Part shown: positions 1 to 7,255 of the stretch, in pieces
How the letters are laid out: each line of letters begins with the position of its first letter
Numbering within the stretch: the stretch's first letter is position 1
Origin: Syntrophaceae bacterium
GTDB lineage: Bacteria > Desulfobacterota > Syntrophorhabdia > Syntrophorhabdales > WCHB1-27
Direction of reading: 5' to 3'
Assembly: GCA_003165115.1 (NCBI GenBank)
Contig: PLSJ01000064.1
Span: forward strand, 1 to 31,854
DNA: 31,854 nucleotides
Position numbers and translations under genes: made by a program
Notes under the pieces: generated by a model
Seen by the model: the letters and a program-made list of their open reading frames with translations, nothing else
The model's database searches: none
What the model was told of the DNA's origin: nothing

Positions 1-1
1 C

Positions 2-400
2 AACAGGGACAGGGCCATGATTATCCTCATGACGGGTCCCGTCATCGCCTCCGCTCTCGTGCAGCGGGTGATGGAGAACCCCGACACGATGAGTCTGGGG
101 GTCTGCATCAGCAAACACGGGTTCGACCACAATTCCGGGCGGGAACAGCATGAAGTGCTCAACATGAGCAAAAACGAATGGGACAGTCTGGCCCTTTATG
201 TGGAGAACAGGGTGATCGGACGCGGCGGGCATCGCGTGTCCCAGCTCGTCGAAAACATGCAGAAAGCGCTCGACGACAACGACCTCAGCCCCCTCCAGAA
301 AGCGGTGGTCGAGCGCTTCGTGGTAGCGAACTCGACCGTCGAGACGGCGAAGAAGATTACGCCGCTGTCGGTCATGATCGGTCCCCTCGCGGCCGCCTGA
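2..400 (+). CDS. Unidentified protein, C-terminal part (5' end probably outside window)
   Basis: The reading frame is open to the left edge of the window and ends at a TGA just before 401. The first ATG inside is at 17, but the frame continues upstream of it, so this may be only the C-terminal 127 to 132 residues of a longer protein. The visible part starts with a hydrophobic stretch (MIILMTGPVIASALV), is otherwise soluble and mixed helical, and ends in a hydrophobic VMIGPLAAA tail. I do not recognise a family or catalytic motif. Codon use looks like that of the neighbours and the frame is free of stops, which supports a real gene. The 151-bp gap to ruvX contains a strong hairpin that may end its transcript. 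Function unknown. Confidence 0.55.
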   Translation, partial: NRDRAMIILMTGPVIASALVQRVMENPDTMSLGVCISKHGFDHNSGREQHEVLNMSKNEWDSLALYVENRVIGRGGHRVSQLVENMQKALDDNDLSPLQKAVVERFVVANSTVETAKKITPLSVMIGPLAAA

Positions 401-474
401 ACTCCGCCTCGCGTGCGTCGAGCCACGCATTGAGATGGATCACCCCTTAAGCCGGGCCGCCTTATCTCTCGACC

Positions 475-507
475 GCGGGCCTCCACCCCTATCCGGGGCA
501 GGCCCGC
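475..507 (+). terminator. GC-rich hairpin after the first gene
   Basis: GCGGGCCT at 475-482 pairs with AGGCCCGC at 500-507, and an inner CCCC (486-489) pairs with GGGG (495-498). No T-run follows, so it is a weak candidate for an intrinsic terminator. It could instead be a structured leader ahead of ruvX. Confidence 0.35.
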
Positions 508-551
508 ATGTGAAAAAATGCCCTTTAGCTCTTGAACTGGAGTAGACGGGT

Positions 552-986
552 GTGCTACTCTTTGCGATGCGTGTCTTGGCAGTCGACGTCGGAGAAAAGA
601 GAATCGGCACCGCCCTGTCCGATGCGGGAGGCAAGATAGCGCAGGGCCTGAAGCTCCTCGCGTCAAGCGGGTCCCTGGCCGGGAACGTTGCGGCGCTCGC
701 CGAGCTTGCCCGCCAATGTGAAGCCGACCGTGTGGTCGTGGGATTGCCGAAAAACCTGGACGGCACCATCGGACCAAATGCGCAGCGGATCATCGCGCTC
801 GCAAAGGGCATCGGGGATGCCTCCGGCGTACCCGTGGAGTTGTGGGACGAAAGATTCAGCACGGACGAAGCGCACAGGATTTTCGATATGGCATCCGTGA
901 AGAGGAAGAAGCGCAAAGGCGTCATCGACATCATGGCCGCACAGATCATTCTTCAAGGGTATCTGGATGCCCAAGGGCGCGAGTAA
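552..986 (+). CDS. ruvX: Putative pre-16S rRNA nuclease / Holliday junction resolvase-like RuvX (YqgF)
   Basis: Cytoplasmic RNase H-fold nuclease of the YqgF/RuvX family, implicated in trimming the 5' end of pre-16S rRNA. The N-terminal AVDVGEKRIG carries the first catalytic Asp. VVGLPKNLDGT and ELWDERFST are the other conserved blocks, and a basic stretch RKKRKG precedes the C-terminal helix. The length of 144 aa (139 from the inner start) is normal. Two starts are possible. A GTG at 552 has GGAG at 539-542 about 9 nt upstream, while the ATG at 567 gives the family-typical MRVLAVDVG start but lacks a well-spaced ribosome site. I chose GTG for that reason, with the ATG close behind. The 3' end overlaps mltG by 20 bp, so the two are translationally linked. 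Confidence 0.93.
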   Translation: MLLFAMRVLAVDVGEKRIGTALSDAGGKIAQGLKLLASSGSLAGNVAALAELARQCEADRVVVGLPKNLDGTIGPNAQRIIALAKGIGDASGVPVELWDERFSTDEAHRIFDMASVKRKKRKGVIDIMAAQIILQGYLDAQGRE

Positions 987-1980
987 GCCTCTTGTCGCTC
1001 TTACAATCCTCTTCCTGATCAGCGCCCTTCCTTTCGTCGGCGCTATTATGCCGGGAGGCAGCGACAGCACAGCCGGGAGCTTTGTCGTGAAAAAAGGAAC
1101 AAAGATAGGCGCCGTTGCCCATGCCCTCAAACGAAAAGATCTTATCCTCTCCGAGTACCTCTTCATGTTCTGCTCCCTGGTGGTCTATAACGGCAGGATA
1201 GTGGCCGGGGAATACGAGCTTTCACCCGGCATGTCGACGTTCCGGATCGCGAAAAAAATGGCCCGTGGGGAGAGAAAGCTCTACACCCTGAAAATCGTCG
1301 AGGGCTATAACCTCTACACGATCGGCGAGGCGATCGAGAAGGCGAAGATCATGGACCGCAAGACGTTTCTCCAACTGGCGCACGCGCCCGAGTTCCTTGC
1401 GTCCCTGGGCATCCCCTCCGATTCGTTGGAGGGATACCTCGCCCCCGATACCTATTTCTTCAGCAAGGAGACGGGGGTCGACGAATTCCTGGAGAAAATC
1501 GTCCAAAGGACTTTCAGGTTTTTTCAAAACGAAGATATGGAAAGAAGGATGCAAGAGATGAACATGGATATGTTCCAGGTCTTGTCCTTCGCCTCGATCA
1601 TAGAAAAGGAAGCGCGGCTGGAGAACGAAAAACGCACTATTTCGGCCGTTTTTCACAACAGGCTGCGCCTCGGCATGACGCTGGACGCCGACCCGACCGT
1701 GATTTACGGCCGGGAAAGCTTCAAAAGGGAGCTGAAAAAGGCCGACATCGAAGCCGAGACGCCGTACAACACCTACAGGCTGAAAGGGCTGCCGAAGGGG
1801 CCCATATGCAGCCCTTCGAAGAGCTCGATATTGGCCGCCCTCTACCCCGAGCAAAGCGACATGCTCTATTTTGTTTCGAGGAATGACGGGAGCCATGTCT
1901 TCTCCAGGACGATGCAGGAGCAGAACCATTTCGTGGCGATGTATCAAAGAAACAGAAGCAGAAAACAACAAGAGGAATAA
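967..1980 (+). CDS. mltG: Endolytic murein transglycosylase MltG (YceG-like)
   Basis: Inner-membrane lytic transglycosylase that cleaves nascent peptidoglycan glycan strands and acts as a terminase. One N-terminal membrane segment (about residues 9-28) is followed by a LysM-like region (about 38-105) and the catalytic YceG domain. Family blocks are visible: LEGYLAPDTYFF (154-165), ASIIEKEA (209-216) with the likely catalytic Glu213, DPTVIYG (242-248) and TYRLKGLPKGPICSP. At 337 aa the length is typical. The gene overlaps ruvX by 20 bp, a common pairing, and its stop is 13 nt before the thiolase start, so the four genes probably form one transcript. The N-terminus is short, leaving almost no cytoplasmic tail. 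Confidence 0.95.
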   Translation: MPKGASKPLVALTILFLISALPFVGAIMPGGSDSTAGSFVVKKGTKIGAVAHALKRKDLILSEYLFMFCSLVVYNGRIVAGEYELSPGMSTFRIAKKMARGERKLYTLKIVEGYNLYTIGEAIEKAKIMDRKTFLQLAHAPEFLASLGIPSDSLEGYLAPDTYFFSKETGVDEFLEKIVQRTFRFFQNEDMERRMQEMNMDMFQVLSFASIIEKEARLENEKRTISAVFHNRLRLGMTLDADPTVIYGRESFKRELKKADIEAETPYNTYRLKGLPKGPICSPSKSSILAALYPEQSDMLYFVSRNDGSHVFSRTMQEQNHFVAMYQRNRSRKQQEE

Positions 1981-1993
1981 AAGGAGGGGTTGT

Positions 1994-3175
1994 ATGGAAA
2001 AAGACGTCGCAGTGATCGGTGTCGGTCAGAGCTCATTCGTGAGGGGCTACGAAGGCTCCATCCGTGAGCTGGCTTTTGAGGCTTTCAGGGAAGCCATGCA
2101 GGATGCGGGCATCACGCAGAAGGACGTCGATGCGTCCGTCTTTTGCTCGGCCCCCGAGTACGACAAGCAGAGGTCCCCTGCAGGGGTGCTCGCGGAATAC
2201 CTGGGCCTCATTCCGCAGCCCACGTTTTATGTCGAGACCGTCTGCTCATCGAGCAGCACGGGCGTAAAAGTCGGGTACAGCATGATCAAATCCGGACTTC
2301 ACGATATCGTGGTCGTGGTGGGCTTCCAGAAGATGTCCGAAATAACTTCGGCCGAATCGCAGGAGAGGATGGGCCGGGGCGCGGATATCCAGTGGGAAGC
2401 ACCCTTCGGCACGATGATGCCGGCTTACTACGCCATGTATGCCCAGGCTTACATGGCGAAGAACGGCCTCACCCACGACGACCTGCGGGACGTGAGGCTG
2501 AAGTCCGCCACCTATGGGACGACCAACGAAAGGGCCGTCTACAGGAAGGGCGTCAAGGCCGCGGATTTCGATCCGAATAATCCGGAGGCAAAAATGGCCG
2601 GTCCCGTCGCGTGGCCTTTGAGGGTAGGCGATTGCTGTGCCAACGCGGACGGCAGCTCGTGCATCATCCTCGCGAACAAGGAGAAGGCCAAGGCCTTTTC
2701 CAAGAAACCCGTCTGGATCATCGGCATCGGCGCCGCCTCGGAGGCGGTCAACATGGCGGCGAGACCCGAGTTCGCCAAAGGGCTCAGCGTCGGCTACAAG
2801 GCGGCGGAACAGGCGTACAAGATGGCGGGCATCACGGCCAAGGACGTCAAGGTGGCCGAGGTGCACGACTGCTTCACGATCGCCGAGGTCATGGCGTATG
2901 AAGGTCTGGGATTCGCGCCCATGGGAGACGGCAAGCAGTTGATCCGGGAAAAGGCGACGTACAAAGAAGGCAGGATACCCGTAAACGTCGATGGCGGCCT
3001 CCTCTCAAAGGGCCATCCGATCGGCGCCACGGGCGGCTCGCAGATGCGGACGATCGTGCTCCAGCTCCGCGGCGAGGCAGGCCCCATGCAGGTTCCGGGC
3101 GATCCCGGCATAGGTCTTGTACACAATGTCGGCGGCGTAGGTCTCTACGGCAGCGTCACAATATTCGGGAGGTGA
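1994..3175 (+). CDS. Thiolase family protein (SCP2-type acyl-CoA thiolase-like)
   Basis: A 393-aa thiolase-fold enzyme expected to catalyse reversible Claisen condensation or thiolytic cleavage of a CoA thioester in the cytoplasm. The nucleophile region VETVCSSSSTG places the active Cys at about residue 84. HDCF and GGLLSKGHPIGATG supply the two catalytic His regions. The C-terminal block reads LVHNVGGVG, without the second catalytic Cys of classical acetyl-CoA acetyltransferases, which is the pattern of SCP2/non-specific-type thiolases. The ATG at 1994 is chosen because AAGGAGGGG (1981-1989) lies just upstream; the frame is open further 5' but that part overlaps mltG. It is followed after 3 bp by a DUF35 protein, the usual partner for this class (seen for example in BbsAB and archaeal HMG-CoA synthesis complexes). 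The substrate cannot be told from sequence. Confidence 0.92.
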   Translation: MEKDVAVIGVGQSSFVRGYEGSIRELAFEAFREAMQDAGITQKDVDASVFCSAPEYDKQRSPAGVLAEYLGLIPQPTFYVETVCSSSSTGVKVGYSMIKSGLHDIVVVVGFQKMSEITSAESQERMGRGADIQWEAPFGTMMPAYYAMYAQAYMAKNGLTHDDLRDVRLKSATYGTTNERAVYRKGVKAADFDPNNPEAKMAGPVAWPLRVGDCCANADGSSCIILANKEKAKAFSKKPVWIIGIGAASEAVNMAARPEFAKGLSVGYKAAEQAYKMAGITAKDVKVAEVHDCFTIAEVMAYEGLGFAPMGDGKQLIREKATYKEGRIPVNVDGGLLSKGHPIGATGGSQMRTIVLQLRGEAGPMQVPGDPGIGLVHNVGGVGLYGSVTIFGR

Positions 3176-3178
3176 GTT

Positions 3179-3592
3179 ATGGGTTTCGAAAAATTCGGAA
3201 GAAAGAGCTTTACCGCGGTCACAAAAACGGGGAAATTTGTCGATTTGCTGATCGAGGGCAAGGTTGAGGGCACGACCTGCAAAAAGTGCGGGGCCAAGTT
3301 CTTCCCGCCGAGGGCGGACTGCGCGACCTGCCTCTCGAAAGAGATGGAGTGGTTCGAGATGCCGAAGAAAGGCACCCTCGAGACCTTCACTACCGCCTAT
3401 TACGCCCCCTTCGGCTTCGAAGCCGACCCGCCCTACACCATGGGCGTCGTCGATTTCGACGGCGGGCTCAAGCTCTTTGCCCGCATCGCAAAGGAAGTCA
3501 AGCCCGAAGACGTGAGGGTGGGAATGGGCGTCACCGTTCGTCCGCTCAAGTATGAAGACGGCCAGGTCTCGTTCGAGATTTTAAAGGCATAG
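3179..3592 (+). CDS. DUF35 zinc-ribbon / OB-fold protein, thiolase partner
   Basis: A 137-aa protein with an N-terminal rubredoxin-like zinc ribbon (C34-x2-C37 and C48-x2-C51) and a C-terminal OB fold (about 60-137), the classic DUF35 (ChsH2/BbsA-like) architecture. Such proteins bind thiolases or acyl-CoA enzymes and help position or channel CoA substrates. The gene starts 3 bp after the thiolase stop, GAGGTGAGTT in the end of the thiolase gene supplies the ribosome site, and both products probably form a complex. It is the last gene of the ruvX operon; a strong palindromic terminator begins 19 bp downstream. Confidence 0.93.
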   Translation: MGFEKFGRKSFTAVTKTGKFVDLLIEGKVEGTTCKKCGAKFFPPRADCATCLSKEMEWFEMPKKGTLETFTTAYYAPFGFEADPPYTMGVVDFDGGLKLFARIAKEVKPEDVRVGMGVTVRPLKYEDGQVSFEILKA

Positions 3593-3611
3593 AACAACCG
3601 CGATAAAACGG

Positions 3612-3641
3612 AAAAAGGGGCTTGCATGCAAGCCCCTTTTT
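3612..3641. terminator. Perfect 30-bp palindromic bidirectional terminator
   Basis: The sequence 3612-3641 is a perfect inverted repeat: five A, GGGG, CTTGCA, then TGCAAG, CCCC and five T. It lies between the converging DUF35 gene (ends 3592) and the minus-strand CQLGC gene (ends 3689). A-run and T-run flank the stem on both strands, so it can end transcription from both sides. Confidence 0.9.
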
Positions 3642-3688
3642 TATGGCACTTTTTTCGATCTTCTCTTATGCCGGGTTGCGGCCCGATA

Positions 3689-3865
3689 TTAGGGGAAACA
3701 GCCCAACTGGCAGGACTTGATCTTGATCTTCGTCTCGTTCAGGAGGTCGCCAAGCTCACCGGGAGACAGATCCGTATCCCGCGCTATCCCGAGCGCTTCC
3801 GCGCACGATATCCTGCCGTCCCTGGCGAGCGATTTGATTTTCTCCATCACCCGTTCCTTGTCCAT
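3689..3865 (-). CDS. Small CQLGC-tailed protein, possible helix-turn-helix
   Basis: A 58-aa protein starting MDKERVMEKIKSLARDG and ending CQLGCFP. The middle (SCAEALGIARDTDLSPGELGDLLNE) reads like a short helix-turn-helix or helical bundle. The C-terminal Cys pair (C-Q-L-G-C) could bind a metal or form a disulfide. I recall similar small proteins from Geobacter-like deltaproteobacteria but know of no assigned function. The ATG at 3865 has GAGG about 9 nt upstream; a longer reading frame exists 5' of it but would run through the tRNA. It lies 38 bp downstream of tRNA-His on the same strand, so it is probably expressed from the tRNA promoter and ended by the palindrome at 3612-3641. Confidence 0.75.
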   Translation of the reverse strand: MDKERVMEKIKSLARDGRISCAEALGIARDTDLSPGELGDLLNETKIKIKSCQLGCFP

Positions 3866-3903
3866 GCGCCGCCGCCTCACCCTTTTATGCACGTAAAGAG
3901 GTA

Positions 3904-3979
3904 TGGGGTGAGTGAAGGGGTTCGAACCCTCGACACCCGGGTCCACAGCCCGGTGCTCTGCCGCTGAGCTACACCCACC
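3904..3979 (-). tRNA. tRNA-His (anticodon GTG)
   Basis: Read on the minus strand, the acceptor stem GTGGGTG pairs with CACTCAC, with one G-T wobble. The D-arm contains GTAGCTCAGCGGCAGAGC, the anticodon loop reads CTGTGGA (anticodon GTG), and the T-loop is TTCGAAC. The extra G at position -1 (3979) and discriminator C73 (3907), both hallmarks of tRNA-His, are present. The 3' CCA is encoded at 3906-3904. Confidence 0.97.
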
Positions 3980-3992
3980 GTTTCTCTTCACA

Positions 3993-4021
3993 TGTTTAGC
4001 ATATGCGGTGCCAAAAGTCAA
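3993..4021 (-). promoter_or_regulatory. Sigma-70 promoter for tRNA-His
   Basis: On the minus strand TTGACT (4021-4016) is followed after 17 bp by TAAACA (3998-3993). The expected transcription start lies only a few bases before the tRNA 5' end at 3979, as is common for tRNA genes. Confidence 0.7.
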
Positions 4022-4135
4022 TTCCGGCTCGCCGAAAGCAGGGCAGGCGTGGCGACTTTTGCCCCCGGTTCGGATGCTTTCGTTCAAGCCCGGGGAAAAA
4101 GGCGGTGAGGCCGTGAGACCGAAAGGTGAGTGGTC

Positions 4136-4888
4136 TTACAATCTTTTGTAAATGAACTCCGGAATATAATATTTGCGCTTGTTGAGGACCATGCCAAGCA
4201 CGTTCCCCCCGTGCTGCGTGATCCTTTCCTTTACGCTCTCGACCACAGGCCATCTCGTTTTATCCGCCTCCACGACGATCACGACGCCGTCGGCTTTCCT
4301 GAACATGGCGAAAGCGTCGCCCGAAGTCGTGGCGGGCGGAGAGTCCACGAGGATCAGATCGAAGCGGTCCCTCATCATGTCCCATATGCCCTCAAAACCG
4401 GAGGAGTCGAACACGTTGGGGCCCGAATTCGAGTTGTGGGAGACGAGGCTGACAAAGAGATTCGACCCGCCTACCCGATACAGCGCCTTTTCAGGGTTTT
4501 CGCCGTGCTCCACGACGTCGTCCAGACAATAGTCAGGCGAAACGTTGCAGAAGAAATGCTGGGTAGGGTTGTGCCGGTCCCCGTCGAGGAGAAGGACGCT
4601 CTGGCCGAGCGTCGCGATCACGACGCGGGCAAATTCACGGACTATGGTGGAAGTGCCCTCGCCCTCGCCCGATCCGATGAACTGTATGGCCCTCTTTTTG
4701 CGGTCGGGCAGGAGAGATTCGATGGAGTGATAGAGGTGCAGCATCTCCTCCTCCATCTCCAGCTCAAAGGAATAGGCTTCGCTCTCCTCGGCGTGGATCG
4801 CCTGCGGCCCGACATCCACATGGGGTACCGGCTCCAATCCCTTCCTCTCTTTCTGGGCCTGCTCCAATGCTTCATAAATCTTGCTCAT
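4136..4888 (-). CDS. CpsD/CapB-family EPS ATPase (BY-kinase-like, XrtA type)
   Basis: A 250-aa cytoplasmic P-loop protein of the bacterial tyrosine-kinase/ParA superfamily, expected to work with the chain-length protein encoded just upstream to control EPS polymerisation and export. The start MSKIYEALEQAQ is typical of the kinase-like proteins of XrtA-type EPS loci. The ATG at 4888 has an AGGAGCG ribosome site; an earlier in-frame ATG at 4936 lacks that support. P-loop GEGEGTST lies at 74-81, with Thr79 where the usual Walker A Lys stands. Walker A' is LLLDGD (99-104) and Walker B is LILVDSPP (178-185). The tail KYYIPEFIYKRL holds three Tyr that could be autophosphorylated. The missing Lys may mean weak or altered ATP use. 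Confidence 0.88.
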   Translation of the reverse strand: MSKIYEALEQAQKERKGLEPVPHVDVGPQAIHAEESEAYSFELEMEEEMLHLYHSIESLLPDRKKRAIQFIGSGEGEGTSTIVREFARVVIATLGQSVLLLDGDRHNPTQHFFCNVSPDYCLDDVVEHGENPEKALYRVGGSNLFVSLVSHNSNSGPNVFDSSGFEGIWDMMRDRFDLILVDSPPATTSGDAFAMFRKADGVVIVVEADKTRWPVVESVKERITQHGGNVLGMVLNKRKYYIPEFIYKRL

Positions 4889-4925
4889 AGTTCGCTCCTC
4901 CTGGTAGTCTTCATGCTCTATTATT

Positions 4926-4988
4926 GGGCGCCTCATGCGAGGTGCCCGCGCTTCTTCCCACCGCCAATTTCATAAGTCCTATGAAATT
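4926..4988 (-). repeat. Two inverted repeats in the wzz-kinase spacer
   Basis: GGGCGCCTC / GAGGTGCCC at about 4926-4946 (one G-T wobble) and AATTTCATA / TATGAAATT at 4966-4988 are two hairpins in the 207-bp spacer. They lie in the leader of the kinase-like gene and may attenuate transcription or stabilise one cistron of the message. Confidence 0.6.
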
Positions 4989-4990
4989 CC

Positions 4991-5015
4991 TCCCCTACCC
5001 CTTATGCTGTATACT
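4991..5015 (-). repeat. 25-bp direct repeat, copy 1 (ectopic copy of the wzz 3' end)
   Basis: Bases 4991-5015 are identical to 5092-5116. The second copy encodes the last residues of the chain-length protein (SIQHKG and stop); this first copy lies 101 bp further downstream in non-coding DNA. An ATTATTGGG motif at 4920-4928 is likewise repeated at 5019-5027, 99 bp apart, so the spacer looks like a degenerate tandem duplication with a unit of about 100 bp. Confidence 0.8.
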
Positions 5016-5044
5016 GTCATTATTGGGGCTCAGCGCCCCCTCCA

Positions 5045-5057
5045 GCGGCAAAGCCGC
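5045..5057 (-). repeat. Short hairpin GCGGC-AAA-GCCGC
   Basis: A 5-bp stem with a three-base loop in the same spacer, next to a second weak stem GGGGC / GCCCC at 5025-5039. Both lie just downstream of the wzz-like stop codon and could act as transcription or decay signals. No T-run follows on the minus strand. Confidence 0.4.
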
Positions 5058-5091
5058 GTGGAGCCTCCTCCCTCATACGCATGCAACTCAT

Positions 5092-5116
5092 TCCCCTACC
5101 CCTTATGCTGTATACT
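5092..5116 (-). repeat. 25-bp direct repeat, copy 2 (within the wzz-like 3' end)
   Basis: This is the coding copy of the 25-bp repeat. It contains the TAG stop (5096-5098) and codons for SIQHKG of the chain-length protein. See copy 1 at 4991-5015. Confidence 0.8.
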
Positions 5117-6538
5117 CCCCAGGACCGGTATCTCCAGGCGCTTCCCTGCGGTCTCGGGTGTGGACAGGCTCTGTCCTGCGTATTCGGAGAAGAAGGCAAG
5201 GCCGAGACCCGAGATGGAGCCCAGGATGAGGGCGAGGACGAAGTTGTAGCCCGTGCGGGGCCTGACCGGCTCTGTGGGGATGGTGGCCTGCTGGATGACG
5301 GTGACGTTCGCCATCTTCTCCCTGTTCATGATGTCGGAGATGCGCGCCTCTTCCGCCCGTGCGCGGTAGGTGGCGAAATTCTTCCCGTTGGCTTCCACCT
5401 CCCGTGTCAGGGTAGCAAGCGAGTTGCTCCAGGCATCCAAGTCTTTCAGCTCTTTGTCGATGAGGGCGATCTGCCCTTTGAGCGATACCTTGCGGGACTG
5501 GAGGGAGGCGAGGTCTGCGTTGGCCTTTACCATCTCCTTCTCCATCTCCTCGTAGACGGGGTTCTTGCCCGTGACCACCTTCGGGGTCTGGTGCTCCTGT
5601 TTCTTCAGGAAGGCCTCCAAGACGGCGATCTCCTTCCTGAGGTTCACCACCAGCCGGTTGTCCTCCTTGTACTTCTCCAGGAGCTCCTGCTCTCTCAGGC
5701 GTAAGGAGAGGAGACTGGCGTTGGCGTCGTCGACCACGCGGAAGCGCACCTCTTCGGAGGTGACGGGGACGTTCTTCTGGGTCACGCGCATCTGGCTCTG
5801 CAGGGAGCCTATCCTTTTGTCTATCTCACCCATGCGGTTCTCCGCGTCCTTGTCCGCGCTGTCCGCCTCCATGCGCTGCTTTAAGAACATGGCCCTCTGC
5901 TCTTCGAGGGCATAGAGCTTGTGCGCCTGCTTGAAGGCCTCCAGCTTCCCTTCGGAGTCTTTCAGCTTCATTGAGTAGCCGGCAAGCTGCTCCGTGAGGA
6001 AGGAGGAGTTGGGGTCGGCATAGAGCTGGAGGTGCTTTTGCCGGAAGAGGTCGACAAGGATGTTGACCGCACGAGCAGAGAAGTCGGGGTTGTGGTGCTG
6101 GAAGGAGACCTGGATGACGTTCGACTTCCTGACGGGCTCCGCGATGAGGGACTTCTTGAACTGGTTGATCGCCGCGTCGGTCTTCGAGACGCCGGAGAAC
6201 GTGGAGAGGCCGGGGTAGAGCTTGTTTACCCCCAGCGTGTCGATCACCTTCCCTATGAGGTCATGGTTCATGAGTATCTGCACTTCCGAGTTGATAAGCT
6301 CCTCCTGGCTGATGGCAAGAGGGGTAGGCCGTCCTTCTCCCACCTCCGGCGTATAGAGGTATTCCCGGCCGAACTTGACGAGGAGTGAGGATTTCGCCTC
6401 ATAGGTGGGGCTGATAAGGAACGTGCCGAGGGTGATGGCGATGACGACGACGAGAAAGGTGACGATGATCTTCTGCTTATGCTTGAAAAGGACGGTGAGG
6501 ATGTCCCTGATGCTGCTTAAGTTATGTCGCTCGTTCAT
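5096..6538 (-). CDS. GumC/Wzz-type EPS chain-length determinant
   Basis: A 480-aa inner-membrane co-polymerase that sets polysaccharide chain length and links synthesis to export. The N-terminal Wzz domain contains transmembrane segment 1 (about 23-43). A long periplasmic part follows with extensive coiled coil (about 190-400), then a proline-rich PTEPVRP motif and transmembrane segment 2 (about 432-451). The short cytoplasmic tail has no kinase domain, so this is the split form whose ATPase is the separate downstream gene. Size and order match chain-length proteins of XrtA-associated loci. The ATG at 6538 has GGGAGGC about 6 nt upstream. It starts 12 bp after the wza-like stop, so the two are cotranscribed. 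Its last codons lie in a 25-bp repeat also found in the spacer downstream. Confidence 0.93.
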   Translation of the reverse strand: MNERHNLSSIRDILTVLFKHKQKIIVTFLVVVIAITLGTFLISPTYEAKSSLLVKFGREYLYTPEVGEGRPTPLAISQEELINSEVQILMNHDLIGKVIDTLGVNKLYPGLSTFSGVSKTDAAINQFKKSLIAEPVRKSNVIQVSFQHHNPDFSARAVNILVDLFRQKHLQLYADPNSSFLTEQLAGYSMKLKDSEGKLEAFKQAHKLYALEEQRAMFLKQRMEADSADKDAENRMGEIDKRIGSLQSQMRVTQKNVPVTSEEVRFRVVDDANASLLSLRLREQELLEKYKEDNRLVVNLRKEIAVLEAFLKKQEHQTPKVVTGKNPVYEEMEKEMVKANADLASLQSRKVSLKGQIALIDKELKDLDAWSNSLATLTREVEANGKNFATYRARAEEARISDIMNREKMANVTVIQQATIPTEPVRPRTGYNFVLALILGSISGLGLAFFSEYAGQSLSTPETAGKRLEIPVLGSIQHKG

Positions 6539-6550
6539 ATATGCCTCCCG

Positions 6551-7255
6551 CTAATGGCTGCTTGTGCTGTTTAAGGTCCAGCCGACGCCGATGCCTGCCC
6601 CCACGGGGATGTTCCTCCGGATGTAGAGGTCGACGAACTTGTTGACCTCCGCGATCCTGGACCGGGGGACATAGACGATGTCGAAGGGGGACAGGAGGAT
6701 GTCCTGGGAAGGGTCTTCGTTCTTGACGACCTCCTCCATATTCACCTTCAGGGGCACGGGCTTGCCCTGGACCTGGCGGATGACGATCACGTCCGTCCTG
6801 CGGGCGGTCTCCCTGAAGCCCCCCGCCGCGGTGATCGCCTGGCGGATCGTCACCGGACCGGCAAGCGGAAGCATGCCGGGACGGAAGACCTCGCCGTCCA
6901 CGTAGACCCTCTGCGTGCTGAAGGAACGGACGATGACGGAGAGCTCGGGCTTGTTGATCTCCTTACCGTAGCGCGCAGAGAGCGCCTTGCGCAGCTCCTC
7001 CGGGGTGAGGCCCGCACAGGTGATCTCGTTGGCGAGCTGGAGAGAGATGCGCCCGTCGGGCCGGACCATGACCGTCTCGTTCAGCTCGGGGTTGTAGAAA
7101 AACTTGATGTCCAGGATATCGCCCGAGTTAAGCCGATACTCGGGCTGCACCGCCTGGGCGGTGAGCCCCCGGCCCATGTCGGTGACACTCTGGCCCTGGG
7201 GTGCGGCGCACCCGCATACACAGATCAGCAAAACAAGCAAGACACCGGTCTTCAT
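6551..7255 (-). CDS. Wza-like polysaccharide export lipoprotein
   Basis: A 234-aa outer-membrane or periplasmic lipoprotein that forms, or helps form, the EPS export channel. The signal peptide ends in lipobox VCGC with the lipidated Cys at residue 16. The poly_export domain starts YRLNSGDILDIKFFYNPELN (40-59) and an SLBB domain follows (about 117-147, VYVDGEVFRPG). It is much shorter than E. coli Wza (about 380 aa) but fits the short exporters of XrtA-type EPS loci. The ATG at 7255 has GGGAGGAG upstream. It is the first gene of the export operon wza-like, wzz-like, kinase-like. The 445 bp upstream are shared with the divergent BON-protein gene and should hold its promoter. Confidence 0.93.
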   Translation of the reverse strand: MKTGVLLVLLICVCGCAAPQGQSVTDMGRGLTAQAVQPEYRLNSGDILDIKFFYNPELNETVMVRPDGRISLQLANEITCAGLTPEELRKALSARYGKEINKPELSVIVRSFSTQRVYVDGEVFRPGMLPLAGPVTIRQAITAAGGFRETARRTDVIVIRQVQGKPVPLKVNMEEVVKNEDPSQDILLSPFDIVYVPRSRIAEVNKFVDLYIRRNIPVGAGIGVGWTLNSTSSH

